64,000 nt of DNA from Streptomyces sp. GSL17-111 (GTDB lineage: Bacteria > Actinomycetota > Actinomycetes > Streptomycetales > Streptomycetaceae). Of this stretch, positions 52,549 to 61,964 are shown one piece after another. The position numbers and the translations under genes were made by a program. The notes under the pieces are model-generated. The model was not told the origin of the DNA, did not search any database, and saw only the letters and a program-made list of their open reading frames with translations. Location: the NCBI RefSeq assembly GCF_037911585.1, contig NZ_JBAJNS010000001.1:810001-874000 (forward strand), in the 5' to 3' direction. How positions within the stretch are numbered: the first letter of the stretch is position 1; each line of letters opens with the position of its first letter.

Positions 52549-53367
52549 GTGGCAGAGCAGCACACACCCGGATCGCTCATCCTCACCTTCTACGGCGCCT
52601 ACGGCCGCGACCTCGCTCCCGAGGCCCGCGTCCCCGTCGCGGCGCTCATCCGCCTGCTGGCGCCGCTCGACGTGGACGGCCCCGCCGTGCGCTCGGCGGT
52701 CTCCCGGCTCAAGCGGCGCGGGCTGCTGACGGTCGCCGACGCCGGGAGCAAGACCGCGGGCTACGCGCCCTCCGCCGCCGCCCGGCAGCTCCTGGAGGAC
52801 GGCGACCGGCGGATCTACCGACGTCCGCGACCGGACGGGCAGTGGCTCCTCGCCGTCTTCTCGGTGCCGGAGAGCGAGCGCACCAAACGCCATCTGCTGC
52901 GCTCCCGGCTGGCCCGGCTCGGCTTCGGCCACGCGGCGCCCGGGGTCTGGATCGCGCCCTCCCACCTGGCGGAGGAGACCCGGCACACCCTGCGGCGGCT
53001 GGACCTGGACGGGTACGTCGACCTCTTCCTCGGCACCCACGCGGGCTTCGCCCCCACCGCACGCACCGTCGCCCGCTGGTGGGACCTCGACGCGCTCGCC
53101 GCGCTCCACCACGCTTTCCTCGGCGCCCACGAGCCGGTGCTGGACACCTGGTCCCCCCTGGCGGGCCGTCCCTCGCCCGTCGAGGCGTACCGCGACTACC
53201 TGGCGGCCCTGGACGCCTGGCGGCAGTTGCCCTACGCCGACCCCGGCCTGCCCCCGTCGCTGCTGCCCGCCGACTGGCCCGGCGAGCGCTCCGCCGCCGT
53301 CTTCGCCGGGCTGCACGAACGGCTGCGGGACCGGGGGGCCGAGTTCGTGCGCGAGCAGCTCGCCTGA
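52549..53367 (+). CDS. PaaX-family repressor
   Basis: 272 residues from GTG 52549; a GTG nine bases earlier is an alternative. MAEQHTPGSLILTFYGAYGRDL is the usual PaaX start. Winged HTH VPVAALIRLLAPLDVDGPAVRSAVSRLKRRGLL follows, then the central DGQWLLAVFSVPESERTKRHLLRSRLARLGFG and the C-terminal helical domain. PaaX proteins repress aryl-CoA catabolic genes and release DNA on binding the aryl-CoA. Here 2-aminobenzoyl-CoA is the natural effector candidate. It follows the ligase gene by 31 bp. Confidence 0.9.
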   Translation: MAEQHTPGSLILTFYGAYGRDLAPEARVPVAALIRLLAPLDVDGPAVRSAVSRLKRRGLLTVADAGSKTAGYAPSAAARQLLEDGDRRIYRRPRPDGQWLLAVFSVPESERTKRHLLRSRLARLGFGHAAPGVWIAPSHLAEETRHTLRRLDLDGYVDLFLGTHAGFAPTARTVARWWDLDALAALHHAFLGAHEPVLDTWSPLAGRPSPVEAYRDYLAALDAWRQLPYADPGLPPSLLPADWPGERSAAVFAGLHERLRDRGAEFVREQLA

Positions 53368-53408
53368 CGTCCGGGCGCGGCCGGGGGCGCCGGGCGTAGC
53401 CTGGAGGC

Positions 53409-53717
53409 ATGCCCGACCGCAGGCCCCCGGGCGGCGTCCCCACCGGGACGCAGCCACGACGGGAGCGACGCTACTTCGCGCTGATGGCGGTGTGCCTGGC
53501 GCTCTTCGTCAGCGCCTGGGCCTTCGTGCGGCTGTTCTCCGTACCGCTGGCCGTCGGCATGTGCGTGGTGGCCGCGCTCATTCCCCCGGTGGCGGCCGTC
53601 GTGGCCAACCGCCGCGAGGAGTCGGACCACTGGTGGGACGAAGGTGCGGACGGTCCCGGGGACGGTCCCGGGAACGGCGACGCGCACGGGGACGGGACCG
53701 GAGGCCGGGACGTCTGA
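53409..53717 (+). CDS. DUF3099 membrane protein
   Basis: 102 residues, ATG with GGAGG upstream. Two transmembrane helices (YFALMAVCLALFVSAWAFV and LAVGMCVVAALIPPVAAVV) are followed by ANRREESDHWWDEGAD and a Gly/Asp-rich tail. The RRYFALM...ANRR...WWD layout is that of DUF3099, a small actinobacterial family of unknown function. It lies 41 bp after the PaaX gene and is convergent with the ACMR gene, 6 bp away. Confidence 0.8.
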   Translation: MPDRRPPGGVPTGTQPRRERRYFALMAVCLALFVSAWAFVRLFSVPLAVGMCVVAALIPPVAAVVANRREESDHWWDEGADGPGDGPGNGDAHGDGTGGRDV

Positions 53718-53723
53718 CCGGCC

Positions 53724-56006
53724 TCAGAGGGCGAGCCTCGGGCGGGGCGCGTCCGTCCGCCCGGTCGGCGGGATGCGGCTGCCCGCGCGGTAGGGCGCGG
53801 GCCAGGGGGCGCCGGGGCCGCTGTAGCCCTGCTCGGCGGCGGCGTGCAGCGTCCAGTGCGGGTCGTACAGGTGCGGACGGGCCAGCGCGCACAGGTCCGC
53901 CCGGCCGGCCAGGACGAGGGAGTTCACGTCGTCCCAGGAGGAGAGGGCACCGACGGCGATGACGGGCAGGCCGAGGGTGTTGCGGATGCGGTCCGCGTAC
54001 GGCGTCTGGTAGGAGCGGCCGTGGTCGGGGCGTTCGTACGGGACGACCTGGCCCGTGGAGACGTCGATGGCGTCGGCGCCGTGGTCGCGGAAGGCGGCGG
54101 CGATGCCGAGCGCGTCCTCGGACGTCGTGCCGCCCGGGGCCCAGTCGGTCGCGGAGATCCGTACGGTCAGGGCCCGGGCGGCCGGCCACTGCTCCCGCAC
54201 GGCGTCGAAGACCTCCAACGGGAACCGCAGCCGGGCCGCGAGGTCGCCGCCGTAGGCGTCGGTGCGGTGGTTGGTGAGCGGGGAGAGGAAGCTGGAGAGC
54301 AGGTAGCCGTGCGCGCAGTGCAGCTCCAGGACGTCGAAGCCGGCGCGGGCGGCGCGGCGGGCCGCGCCGGCGAACCGCCCGCGCAGCCGGACCAGGTCCG
54401 CGCGCGTCAACTCCCTGGGCCGTTGGCTGACTCCGTCGAGGTAGGGCAGGGCGGAGGGCGCGACGAGCGGCCAGTTGCCCTCCGCGAGCGGCTGGTCGAT
54501 GCCCTCCCACATCACCCGCGTGGACCCCTTGCGGCCCGCGTGGCCGAGCTGGACGCCGACGGCCGCCGTGGGCGACTGTGCCCGCACGAAGTCGGTGACG
54601 CGGCGCCAGCCGTCCTCCTGGGCGTCGTTCCACAGCCCGGCGCAGCCCGGGGTGATGCGCCCCTCGGGGCTGACGCACACCATCTCGGTCATCACCAGGC
54701 CGGCGCCGCCGAGCGCCCGGGCGCCGAGGTGGACGAGGTGGAAGTCGCCCGGGACACCGTCGCGTGCCACGTACATGTCCATGGGCGAGACGACCACGCG
54801 GTTGCGCAGGCGGACTCCCCCCAGGGTGAACGGGGTGAACATGGGCGGGGTGCCCGGCGGGAACCCGGCCTCCCCGGCGACGGCGTCCGTGAAGGCCGCG
54901 TCGCGCAACCGCAGGTTGCCGTGGGTGACGCGACGGCTGCGCGTGAGCAGGTTGAACGCGAACCGCCGCGGCGGCTGGTGCACGTACCCGGCCACATCCT
55001 CGAACCACTCCAGGCTGGCGCGGGCGGCCCGCTGCACCGACTGCACGACGGGCCGCCGCTCCGCCTCGTAGGCGGCCAGCGCCTCGGGGACGGAGGGCTG
55101 TTCGCGCAGGCAGGCGGCGAGGGCGAGGGCGTCCTCGACGGCGAGTTTGGTGCCCGAGCCGATGGAGAAGTGCGCGGTGTGGGCGGCGTCGCCGAGCAGG
55201 ACGGTCCGGCCGTGGTACCAGCGCTCGTTGACCACGGTGCGAAAGCGCGTCCACCGCGAGGCGTTGCCGCGCAGGGGCCGGCCGCCGAGCGCGTCGGCGA
55301 AGATCCGCGCGCAACGCCGCGCCGAGGCGGCCTCGTCCAGGCCCGCGAACCCGGCGTCCCGCCACACCTCCTCGCGCATCTCGACGATGACGGTGGAGCG
55401 GTCGGGTGCGTACGGGTAGCCGTGCAGCTGCATGACGCCGTGGGGCGTCTCGGCGATCTCGAAACGGAAGGCCGTGAAGGCGACGTCGGCCGCGAGCCAG
55501 ATGTAGCGGCAGCGGTGCGCGGTCAGGTGCGGGCCGAACGCGTCCCGCCCGGCCTCGCGGATGGTGCTGTGCACGCCGTCGGCGGCGACCACCAGGTCGT
55601 GTGTGTCGGCGAGTTCGCCCGCGGGCGGGGCCTCGGCGGAGAAGCGCAGGTCGACGCCGAGCTCCCGGCAGCGCGCGTGCAGCACGGAGAGCAGTGCGCG
55701 GCGGCCGAGGGCGGCGAACCCGTGCCCACCGGAGGTCAGGGTGCGGCCGCGGTGGACGACGTCGATGGTGTCCCAGCGCACGAAGCGCTCACGCAGGGCG
55801 GCGTGGACGACGGGATCGGCCTCCTCGATGCCGCCCAGCGTCTCGTCCGAGAGGACGACGCCGAAGCCGAAGGTGTCCTCGGGCGCGTTGCGTTCGAAGA
55901 CGGTGACGCGGCGGGCCGGGTCGAGGCGCTTGAGCAGCGCCGCCGCGTAGAGCCCGCCGGGGCCCCCGCCGACGACGGCGACGCGGTGCGCTACCTGCCC
56001 TGCCAT
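53724..56006 (-). CDS. 2-Aminobenzoyl-CoA monooxygenase/reductase-like bifunctional flavoprotein (ACMR)
   Basis: 760 residues. The N-terminal 390 residues are an FAD hydroxylase: VVGGGPGGLYAAALLKRLDP, FGFGVVLSDETL and VLLGDAAHTAHFSIGSGTKLAVEDA. The C-terminal 360 residues are an old-yellow-enzyme reductase: FTPFTLGGVRLRNRVVVSPM, VQLGHAGRKGS, ELHCAHGYLLSSFLSPLTNHRTD and ALARPHLYDP. This fusion is found in ACMR of Azoarcus evansii and in salicylyl-CoA 5-hydroxylases. ACMR hydroxylates and reduces 2-aminobenzoyl-CoA to a non-aromatic product. The ligase and PaaX neighbours favour ACMR over the salicylyl enzyme. It overlaps the hydratase gene by 16 bp. Confidence 0.88.
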   Translation of the reverse strand: MAGQVAHRVAVVGGGPGGLYAAALLKRLDPARRVTVFERNAPEDTFGFGVVLSDETLGGIEEADPVVHAALRERFVRWDTIDVVHRGRTLTSGGHGFAALGRRALLSVLHARCRELGVDLRFSAEAPPAGELADTHDLVVAADGVHSTIREAGRDAFGPHLTAHRCRYIWLAADVAFTAFRFEIAETPHGVMQLHGYPYAPDRSTVIVEMREEVWRDAGFAGLDEAASARRCARIFADALGGRPLRGNASRWTRFRTVVNERWYHGRTVLLGDAAHTAHFSIGSGTKLAVEDALALAACLREQPSVPEALAAYEAERRPVVQSVQRAARASLEWFEDVAGYVHQPPRRFAFNLLTRSRRVTHGNLRLRDAAFTDAVAGEAGFPPGTPPMFTPFTLGGVRLRNRVVVSPMDMYVARDGVPGDFHLVHLGARALGGAGLVMTEMVCVSPEGRITPGCAGLWNDAQEDGWRRVTDFVRAQSPTAAVGVQLGHAGRKGSTRVMWEGIDQPLAEGNWPLVAPSALPYLDGVSQRPRELTRADLVRLRGRFAGAARRAARAGFDVLELHCAHGYLLSSFLSPLTNHRTDAYGGDLAARLRFPLEVFDAVREQWPAARALTVRISATDWAPGGTTSEDALGIAAAFRDHGADAIDVSTGQVVPYERPDHGRSYQTPYADRIRNTLGLPVIAVGALSSWDDVNSLVLAGRADLCALARPHLYDPHWTLHAAAEQGYSGPGAPWPAPYRAGSRIPPTGRTDAPRPRLAL

Positions 56007-56818
56007 ACGGGGGGCCTCTTCCCGGTGAAGGCGGCGTGGAACTCGGCGTAGTCGGCGCTGTGCATGAGCAGGGCCTGGGTGGCGGCGTCCATCTCGACGG
56101 CCGCCGCCAGCGGCAGGTCCAGCTCGGCGGTGAGCAGCGCCTTCGTCTGGGCGTAGGCGAGGGCGGGGCCGTCGGCCAGCCGGCGGGCGAGTGCCCCGGC
56201 CGCCGTGTCGGCGTCACCGTCGCGCGTCAACCTGCTGATGAGGCCGATGCGTTCGGCCTCGTCGGCGGGGACGGGGTCACCGAGCATGAGGAGACGGGTG
56301 GCGTGCCCCAGGCCGACGACGCGCGGCAGGAGGTAGGCGGCGCCCATGTCCCCGCCGGAGAGGCCGACGCGGGTGAACAGGAACGAGAAGCGGGTGCTGG
56401 GGTCGGCGACGCGGAAGTCCGCGGCGAGCGCGAGCACGGCACCCGCCCCGGCGGCGGCGCCGTGCAGGGCCGCGACGACGGGGAAGGGCGCCTCCCGGAT
56501 CGCCCGCACGACCTGCCCGGTCATGCGGTTGAAGTCGAGGAGCCGGGCGGTGTCGGCGCCGAGGGTGGCGCCGATGATCTCCTCCACGTCACCGCCGGAG
56601 CAGAAGCTCCTCCCCCGGCCGCCGAGGACCAGGGCCCGGGCGGAGCGCTCCCGTGTCAGCTCCGCCAGCAGGTCGCGGAGGTCGGCGTAGGCCGCGAACG
56701 TGAGGGCGTTGAGCCGGTGGGGACGGTTCAGGGTCACGGTCACGACGCCGTCGTCCCGTTCGACGTCGAGGTGGTGCCACTGGTCGGTGCTGCGAGCGGA
56801 ACCGGTGAACGGGCTCAT
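55991..56818 (-). CDS. Enoyl-CoA hydratase/isomerase family protein
   Basis: 275 residues. Crotonase fold: VTVTLNRPHRLNALTFAAYADL, ALVLGGRGRSFCSGGDVEEI with the oxyanion-hole region, PVVAALHGAAAGAGAVLALAADFRVADPSTRFSFLFTRVGLSGGDMGAAYLLPRVVG. It hydrates or opens a ring-derived enoyl-CoA. First gene of the leftward pair with ACMR, downstream of the second PaaX-type operator. Confidence 0.88.
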   Translation of the reverse strand: MSPFTGSARSTDQWHHLDVERDDGVVTVTLNRPHRLNALTFAAYADLRDLLAELTRERSARALVLGGRGRSFCSGGDVEEIIGATLGADTARLLDFNRMTGQVVRAIREAPFPVVAALHGAAAGAGAVLALAADFRVADPSTRFSFLFTRVGLSGGDMGAAYLLPRVVGLGHATRLLMLGDPVPADEAERIGLISRLTRDGDADTAAGALARRLADGPALAYAQTKALLTAELDLPLAAAVEMDAATQALLMHSADYAEFHAAFTGKRPPVWQGR

Positions 56819-56841
56819 GACACGAACGTATCACCGGTTTC

Positions 56842-56854
56842 TGACTGTCGTCAC
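56842..56854 (-). promoter_or_regulatory. Putative PaaX operator 2 upstream of the hydratase-ACMR operon
   Basis: TGACTGTCGTCAC, identical in 13 bases to 50798-50810. It lies 24-36 bases from the hydratase start, near a leftward -35 position, as expected for a repressor site. Confidence 0.65.
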
Positions 56855-56898
56855 GAGGGTGCGATAGACGCGGTCGGCCCCGGCGCACCTCGGAGCCG

Positions 56899-57903
56899 TC
56901 AACCGCCGGCCAGCGTGGCGACGAGCACCGCCTTGATCGTGTGCATCCGGTTCTCCGCCTCGTCGAAGACGACGGAGTGCTCGGACTCGAACACCTCGTC
57001 CGTCACCTCCAGGGCCGACAGCCCGTGGCGCGCGTGGATCTCACGGCCGACGGCCGTCCCGAGATCGTGGAAGGCGGGCAGGCAGTGCAGGAACCTGACC
57101 TGCGGGTTCTCCGTGGCCCGCAGTACCTCCATCGTGACGGCGTAGGGCGACAGCAGGCCGATGCGCTCGTCCCAGACGCCCTTGGGCTCGCCCATCGAGA
57201 CCCACACGTCCGTCGCCACGAAGTCCGCGCCGTGCACCGCGTCGGCGACCTCCTCGGACAGGGTCACCCGGGCACCCGTGTCCCGCGCCAGCTCCCGGGC
57301 CCGCTCGACGACGTCCTGGTGCGGCCACAGCGCGCGGGGAGCGGCGATGCGGACGTCCATACCCAGCAGCGCACCGGTGACCAGGTACGAGTTGCCCATG
57401 TTGGAGCGGGCGTCCCCGAGGTAGGCGTAGGCGACCTCGCTCAGGGGCTTGTCGCAGTGCTCGGTCATCGTGAGCACGTCGGCCAGCATCTGGGTGGGGT
57501 GCCACGTGTCGGTGAGGCCGTTGTACACCGGGACGCCGGCATGGGCCGCCAACTCCTCGACGACCTCCTGGCCGCTGCCCCGGTACTGGACGGCGTCGAA
57601 CATCCGGCCCAGGACGCGGGCGGTGTCCTTCACGGACTCCTTGTGGCCGATCTGGGACGCGGAGGGGTCCAGGAACGTCGTCGCCGCACCCTGATCGGCC
57701 GCCGCGACCTCGAAGGCACAGCGGGTGCGGGTGGACGTCTTCTCGAAGACGAGCGCGATGTTGCGCCCCCGCAGCCGAGGCGTCTCGGTGCCCAGCTTCT
57801 TGGCGGCCTTGAGCTCGGCGGCGAGCCGGATCAGGTGACGGAACTCCTCGGGAGTGAAGTCCAGCTCCTTGAGGAAGTGGCGGCCGGTGAGATCTGTCGC
57901 CAT
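56899..57903 (-). CDS. argF: Ornithine carbamoyltransferase
   Basis: 334 residues. [16 protein letters not shown] holds the carbamoyl-phosphate loop, [46 protein letters not shown], and HCLPAFHD with the active-site Cys. It interconverts ornithine plus carbamoyl phosphate with citrulline. The neighbouring arginine deiminase suggests the catabolic (arcB-like) direction, although the anabolic role cannot be excluded. It has its own AT-rich promoter region in the 90-bp gap before arcA's end. Confidence 0.93.
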   Translation of the reverse strand: MATDLTGRHFLKELDFTPEEFRHLIRLAAELKAAKKLGTETPRLRGRNIALVFEKTSTRTRCAFEVAAADQGAATTFLDPSASQIGHKESVKDTARVLGRMFDAVQYRGSGQEVVEELAAHAGVPVYNGLTDTWHPTQMLADVLTMTEHCDKPLSEVAYAYLGDARSNMGNSYLVTGALLGMDVRIAAPRALWPHQDVVERARELARDTGARVTLSEEVADAVHGADFVATDVWVSMGEPKGVWDERIGLLSPYAVTMEVLRATENPQVRFLHCLPAFHDLGTAVGREIHARHGLSALEVTDEVFESEHSVVFDEAENRMHTIKAVLVATLAGG

Positions 57904-57993
57904 GAGGATGGGCTCCTGGGTCGCGTAACCGATACGTACTGAAACTATATACGCGACATCGTATCTCTATGCAGCCGCTCTCCGGGCGGCCCC
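57904..57993 (-). promoter_or_regulatory. AT-rich promoter and inverted repeat upstream of argF
   Basis: An AT-rich island in this GC-rich window. ATACG-CGACAT-CGTAT at 57949-57964 is a perfect 5-bp inverted repeat, with TATATACG and CGATACGTACTG beside it. It is a plausible operator and promoter for argF; ArgR or another regulator could bind, but no clear ARG box is seen. Confidence 0.5.
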
Positions 57994-59220
57994 TCAGCCG
58001 ACCGGATCGCGGTGCACCGGGCAGCTCATGCACCGCGGCCCGCCGCGCCCCCGGCCGAGCTCGCTCCCGGGGATCTCCAGCACCTCGATGCCCTCCTTGC
58101 GCAGGTGCGTGTTGGTCGTGACGTTGCGCTCGTAGGCCACGACGACGCCGGGCTCGACCGCCAGCACGTTGCAGCCGTCGTCCCACTGCTCCCGCTCGGC
58201 CGACCGCACGTCCTGCACGGCGGTGAGCACCCGGATCGCGTCCAGACCGAGGGCGGCGGCGATCGCGTGGTGCATGTGCTCCGGCGCGTGGCCGGTCACC
58301 TTCAGCTCGTCCCCGTCGGCCGCCGGCTCGATCGTGTAGGACGGCAGCATGCCCAGCCCCGCGTACTGGGTGAAGGTGTCCCCGTCGATCATCGTCATCA
58401 CGGTGTCCAGGTGCATGAAGGAACGGGCCTTCGGCATGTCGAGCGCCACGATGGTGCGGGCCGAGCCCGACTCGAACAGCACCTTGGCGAGCATCTCGAC
58501 CGCTTGCGGGGTGGTGCGCTCGCTCATCCCCACCAGGACCGCGCCGTTGCCGATGACGAGGACGTCGCCGCCCTCGATCGTCGAGGGGTGGGTGCTCTCC
58601 CCGCGCGACCAGAAGGCGAACTCCGCCCCGGTGAACAGCGGGTGGTGCTGGTAGATCGCCTCGAAGTGCACGGTCTCGCGCTGCCGGGCGGGCCAGCGCA
58701 TGGCGTTTATGGCCACCCCGTCGTAGATCCAGGCCGAGGTGTCGCGGGTGAACAGGTGGTTGGGCAGCGGGCTGAGCAGGAAGTCGTCCGGGGCCATGAT
58801 GTGGAAGCGCACGGACATGGGTTCCGCGTGCCGCTCCAGGAACTCCCGTTTGGTCTCACCGCCCACCAGGACGCGGGCCAGCTCCGCCGAGGGCAGCTCG
58901 TCGTAGGCCGCCCGCAGGTGGTCGGCGGCCAGCGGGCCGAACTCCTTCTCGTCGAAGACGCGCTCCAGGACCAGCGCACGGGCCGTCGGCAGGTCCAGGC
59001 TCTCCGTCAGCAGATCACCGAAGAGGTGCACCTCGACGCCCCGTTCGCGCAGGACGTCGGCGAACATGTCGTGCTCCTGACGCGCCCGGCGCACCCACAG
59101 GACGTCGTCGAAGAGGAGGTCGTCCTTGTTGGAGGGGGTGAGCCTTTTGAGCTCCAGCCCGGGGCGGTGCAGGATGACGCGGCGGAGCCGCCCGGCCTCG
59201 GAGTCGACGTGGAATCCCAT
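57994..59220 (-). CDS. arcA: Arginine deiminase
   Basis: 408 residues from ATG 59220, with GGGAAGGA upstream inside the end of the preceding gene. [79 protein letters not shown] and the nucleophile Cys in [10 protein letters not shown] are all present. It converts arginine to citrulline and ammonia, the first step of the ADI pathway; argF follows. No carbamate kinase or arginine-ornithine antiporter is seen in the window. Confidence 0.94.
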   Translation of the reverse strand: MGFHVDSEAGRLRRVILHRPGLELKRLTPSNKDDLLFDDVLWVRRARQEHDMFADVLRERGVEVHLFGDLLTESLDLPTARALVLERVFDEKEFGPLAADHLRAAYDELPSAELARVLVGGETKREFLERHAEPMSVRFHIMAPDDFLLSPLPNHLFTRDTSAWIYDGVAINAMRWPARQRETVHFEAIYQHHPLFTGAEFAFWSRGESTHPSTIEGGDVLVIGNGAVLVGMSERTTPQAVEMLAKVLFESGSARTIVALDMPKARSFMHLDTVMTMIDGDTFTQYAGLGMLPSYTIEPAADGDELKVTGHAPEHMHHAIAAALGLDAIRVLTAVQDVRSAEREQWDDGCNVLAVEPGVVVAYERNVTTNTHLRKEGIEVLEIPGSELGRGRGGPRCMSCPVHRDPVG

Positions 59221-59224
59221 GCGC

Positions 59225-59881
59225 TCATCCTTCCCGAGGCCGGTGCCCCGTGCCCAGCGAACGACGGACGTTTCCCGCCATGACCCCGCCCCCGCCCCCG
59301 CACCAGGCCGCTCGGCGGCCCGATCGACGCCTGCGGTGGTAGGAGACGGTGACGGCGGCCAGCAGCGGGCCCCAGGCCAGCAGGGGCAGATAGCACCATC
59401 CCAGCACCGCACGCCCCTCGGCGGAGATGGCGCCGTGCCCCACGCTGTTCCACAGCAACGCCTGACCGGTCAGCACCGACGTCAGCACCAGCGCACCGAG
59501 CGCGGCCGGGACGAGGACGGCCCACGGCGGTATGCGACGGCCGCCGACGAACGGCACCCACCCCGGCACCCGCTCGCCCCAGGGGCGGACCAGGCCCAGC
59601 GTGAGCAAGGCGAGGACCTCGGCCACGACGCTGATCCCGATGATGGTGACCGACCCCAGGCCCGGCGCGTCGTACTGGGAACGCAGCACCGCGTCGCTGT
59701 AGCCGACGGGGACGCCGAGCGCCATCGCGACGCGCCACACCCCGGAGGGCAGGACGGTGAGGGGAACGAGGTGCGCCGCCACCACCGCCCACCGCGGCGC
59801 GGGGACCGGGGCGTCGTCCGCCACCGTCGGGCGGGCGACCGTGTGGGCCGGGAAAGTGGTCAGGTGCTGGTCGTCGCGCAT
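59225..59881 (-). CDS. Four-helix membrane protein of unknown function
   Basis: 218 residues. Hydrophobic helices near 35-60 ([20 protein letters not shown]), 75-98 ([20 protein letters not shown]), 118-142 ([18 protein letters not shown]) and 160-180 ([17 protein letters not shown]). An Arg-rich stretch, HRRRRSGRR, follows the last helix and should face the cytoplasm. No family is recognised. Its stop is 4 bp before arcA, whose ribosome binding site lies in its last codons. Confidence 0.7.
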   Translation of the reverse strand: MRDDQHLTTFPAHTVARPTVADDAPVPAPRWAVVAAHLVPLTVLPSGVWRVAMALGVPVGYSDAVLRSQYDAPGLGSVTIIGISVVAEVLALLTLGLVRPWGERVPGWVPFVGGRRIPPWAVLVPAALGALVLTSVLTGQALLWNSVGHGAISAEGRAVLGWCYLPLLAWGPLLAAVTVSYHRRRRSGRRAAWCGGGGGVMAGNVRRSLGTGHRPREG

Positions 59882-59916
59882 GCCTCCATGCTGTCGGTGG
59901 TGAACCCGCCCGTCGT

Positions 59917-59935
59917 CGGACCGGAGAACGGTCCG
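59917..59935 (-). terminator. Short hairpin between mmuM and the membrane protein gene
   Basis: CGGACCG (59917-59923) pairs with CGGTCCG (59929-59935) around GAGAA. It lies downstream of mmuM's stop neither closely nor with a T-run, and just upstream of the membrane protein start at 59881 on the same strand. A weak terminator for mmuM is likely. Confidence 0.45.
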
Positions 59936-59983
59936 GCCCTCCCCCGCACGGGGGGACGGGCACCAGCCCCGGGTACCGGTCCG

Positions 59984-60883
59984 CTACCGCGCGAGGACGG
60001 GGGCGAGTCGGGCGATGCGGTCCGGGCCGACCCGGCAGCAGCCGCCGACGAGCCGGGCCCCCGCCGCCCGCCAGTGCACGGCCAGCCGCGGATCGTAGGA
60101 GGCCGGTCCCTCCCACCCACCGCGTGCCTGACTCCAGCGCTCCCCGCTGTTGGGGTAGGCGACGACCGGCTTCCCCGTGGCCTCGGCCGCAGCCGCCACC
60201 GCGAAGGCCACGTCCGCCGGTGCACAGCAGTTGACCCCGACGGCGGCCACCTGGTCGTTGCCCGACGCCACCGCGAACGCGTCCGGCAGCGGCTGCCCGG
60301 CCCGCGTCGCCTCCCCCCGCACGGTGTAGCTCAGCCACACGGGCAGCCCGCAGCCCTCCGCCGCGCGCAGCAGGGCCTCCGCCTCGCGCACGTCGGGCAC
60401 CGTCTCCAGCGCGAGGACGTCCGGCCCGGCCGCCGCCAGCGCCTCGATCCGCGACCGGTGGAAGCGGACCAGTTCGTGTGTCGTGAGCCCGTACCGGCCC
60501 CGGTACTCGCTCCCGTCGGCGAGCACCGCGCCGTACGGCCCGACCGAGGCGGCCACCCACACCGGACGCTCCCCGGCCGCCTCGCGGGCGACGGCCACAC
60601 TGCGCGCGAAGAGTCGGGCCGCCGCCTCCCCGGTGACGCCCCGCCGGGCGAAGCCCTCGAAGGACGCCTGGTAGCTCCCGGTGATCAGGACCCGCGCGCC
60701 CGCCGCGACGTAGGCGGCGTGCGCACGCGCCAGCTCCTGCGGGGCGTCGACCAACAGCCGCGCGGACCACAGCGCGTCGTCGAGGTCGCACCCCTGGTCG
60801 GCGAGCTGGTTGGACAGACCGCCGTCCAGGACGAGCGTCTCGCGGGCCAGCGCCTCCGCCAGCGGGCGCACGGGCCGGGTCAC
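59984..60883 (-). CDS. mmuM: Homocysteine S-methyltransferase
   Basis: 299 residues from GTG 60883. DGGLSNQLADQGCDL, GSYQASFEGFARRG, SVGPYGAVLADGSEYRGRYG, LETVPDVREAEALLRA and the zinc ligands in VGVNCCAP near 218 and GGCCRVGPDRI near 283. It methylates homocysteine from S-methylmethionine or S-adenosylmethionine. It overlaps the upstream LLM oxidoreductase gene by 4 bases (GTGA). Confidence 0.9.
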   Translation of the reverse strand: MTRPVRPLAEALARETLVLDGGLSNQLADQGCDLDDALWSARLLVDAPQELARAHAAYVAAGARVLITGSYQASFEGFARRGVTGEAAARLFARSVAVAREAAGERPVWVAASVGPYGAVLADGSEYRGRYGLTTHELVRFHRSRIEALAAAGPDVLALETVPDVREAEALLRAAEGCGLPVWLSYTVRGEATRAGQPLPDAFAVASGNDQVAAVGVNCCAPADVAFAVAAAAEATGKPVVAYPNSGERWSQARGGWEGPASYDPRLAVHWRAAGARLVGGCCRVGPDRIARLAPVLAR

Positions 60884-61803
60884 GGCAGCTGGGACTGGAC
60901 CTGGGAGGAGATCAGCTCCAGGTGGTCCAGATCGTCCAGGTCGAGCACCTGGAGGTAGACGCGCGAGGCACCGATCTCGGCATACCGGCCGATCTTGTCC
61001 ACGACCTCCGCCGGGGAGCCGGCCAGTCCGTTCTCCCGCAGCTCGGGCACCTCCCGCCCGATGGCGGCGGCGCGCCGGGCGACCTCGGCGTCGTCCTTGC
61101 CGACACAGGCCACCAGGGCGTTGGAGTACACCAGCTCCTCGGGGCGCCGGCCCTGCTCCGCCGCTGCGGCCCGGACCCGCCCGAACTGCCGGTCGCTGTC
61201 CTCGACGGAGGCGAAGGGGACGTTGAACTCGTCGGCGTAGCGCGCCGCGATGCGGGGCGTCCGGGTGGGGCCGAGCCCGCCGACGAGGACCGGGACGCGC
61301 TCCTGGGCCGGCTTGGGCAACGCGGGGCACTCCTGGAGCCGGTAGAACCTCCCGTCGAAGTCGAAGGTCCGGCCGGGCGGTGTGTTCCACATGCCGGTGA
61401 CCACGGCCAGCTGCTCCTCCAGCCGGCCGAGCTTCTCCTGGGGGAACGGAATGCCGTAGGCGGTGTGTTCGGCCTCGAACCAGCCCGCCCCGAGCCCGAA
61501 CTCCACCCGCCCTCCGGACATGGCGTCCACCTGGGCGACCTGGATCGCGAGCACACCCGGCAGCCGGAAGGTGCCCGCCGTCATCAGGGTGCCCAGGCGG
61601 ATCCGGCTGGTCTCGCGGGCCAGCCCGGCGAGGGTGATCCAGGCGTCGGTCGGTCCGGGGAGCCCGTCCGCGTCCCCCATGGCCAGGTAGTGGTCCGACC
61701 GGAAGAAGGCGTCGAAGCCGAGCTCCTCGGTGGCCCTGGCCACGCGCAGCAGCGTCTCGTAGCTCGCCCCCTGCTGGGGCTCGGTGAAGATGCGAAGATC
61801 CAT
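60880..61803 (-). CDS. LLM-class F420-dependent oxidoreductase
   Basis: 307 residues from ATG 61803; an ATG three codons upstream is an alternative. MDLRIFTEPQQGASYETLL, LGFDAFFRSDHYLAMG, LAGLARETSRIRLGTLMTAGTFRLPGVLAIQVAQVDAMSGGRVEFGLGAGW in pieces mark the TIM-barrel of luciferase-like F420 enzymes. Its C-terminus YAEIGASRVYLQVLDLDDLDHL is conserved in Streptomyces. The substrate is not known. Coupled to mmuM by overlap. Confidence 0.88.
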   Translation of the reverse strand: MDLRIFTEPQQGASYETLLRVARATEELGFDAFFRSDHYLAMGDADGLPGPTDAWITLAGLARETSRIRLGTLMTAGTFRLPGVLAIQVAQVDAMSGGRVEFGLGAGWFEAEHTAYGIPFPQEKLGRLEEQLAVVTGMWNTPPGRTFDFDGRFYRLQECPALPKPAQERVPVLVGGLGPTRTPRIAARYADEFNVPFASVEDSDRQFGRVRAAAAEQGRRPEELVYSNALVACVGKDDAEVARRAAAIGREVPELRENGLAGSPAEVVDKIGRYAEIGASRVYLQVLDLDDLDHLELISSQVQSQLP

Positions 61804-61964
61804 GCCCTCCATACTGCCGCGCCGGGGGAAGGGAGCGCGCGGAACGCACGCCGCGCACCACCCGACCGAAGACCCCACCGAACGTCCGACCCACCCTCCG
61901 CGGCGGTGGACGCACCCGGCTCCCGGAGTCGTTCACCCCCCTCGACGCGGCTGCCCGCACCGGG

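Noticed and set aside
53724-56006. Salicylyl-CoA 5-hydroxylase as first choice
   Set aside because: Same architecture, but the adjacent 2-aminobenzoate-type ligase and RidA favour ACMR; kept only as an alternative.
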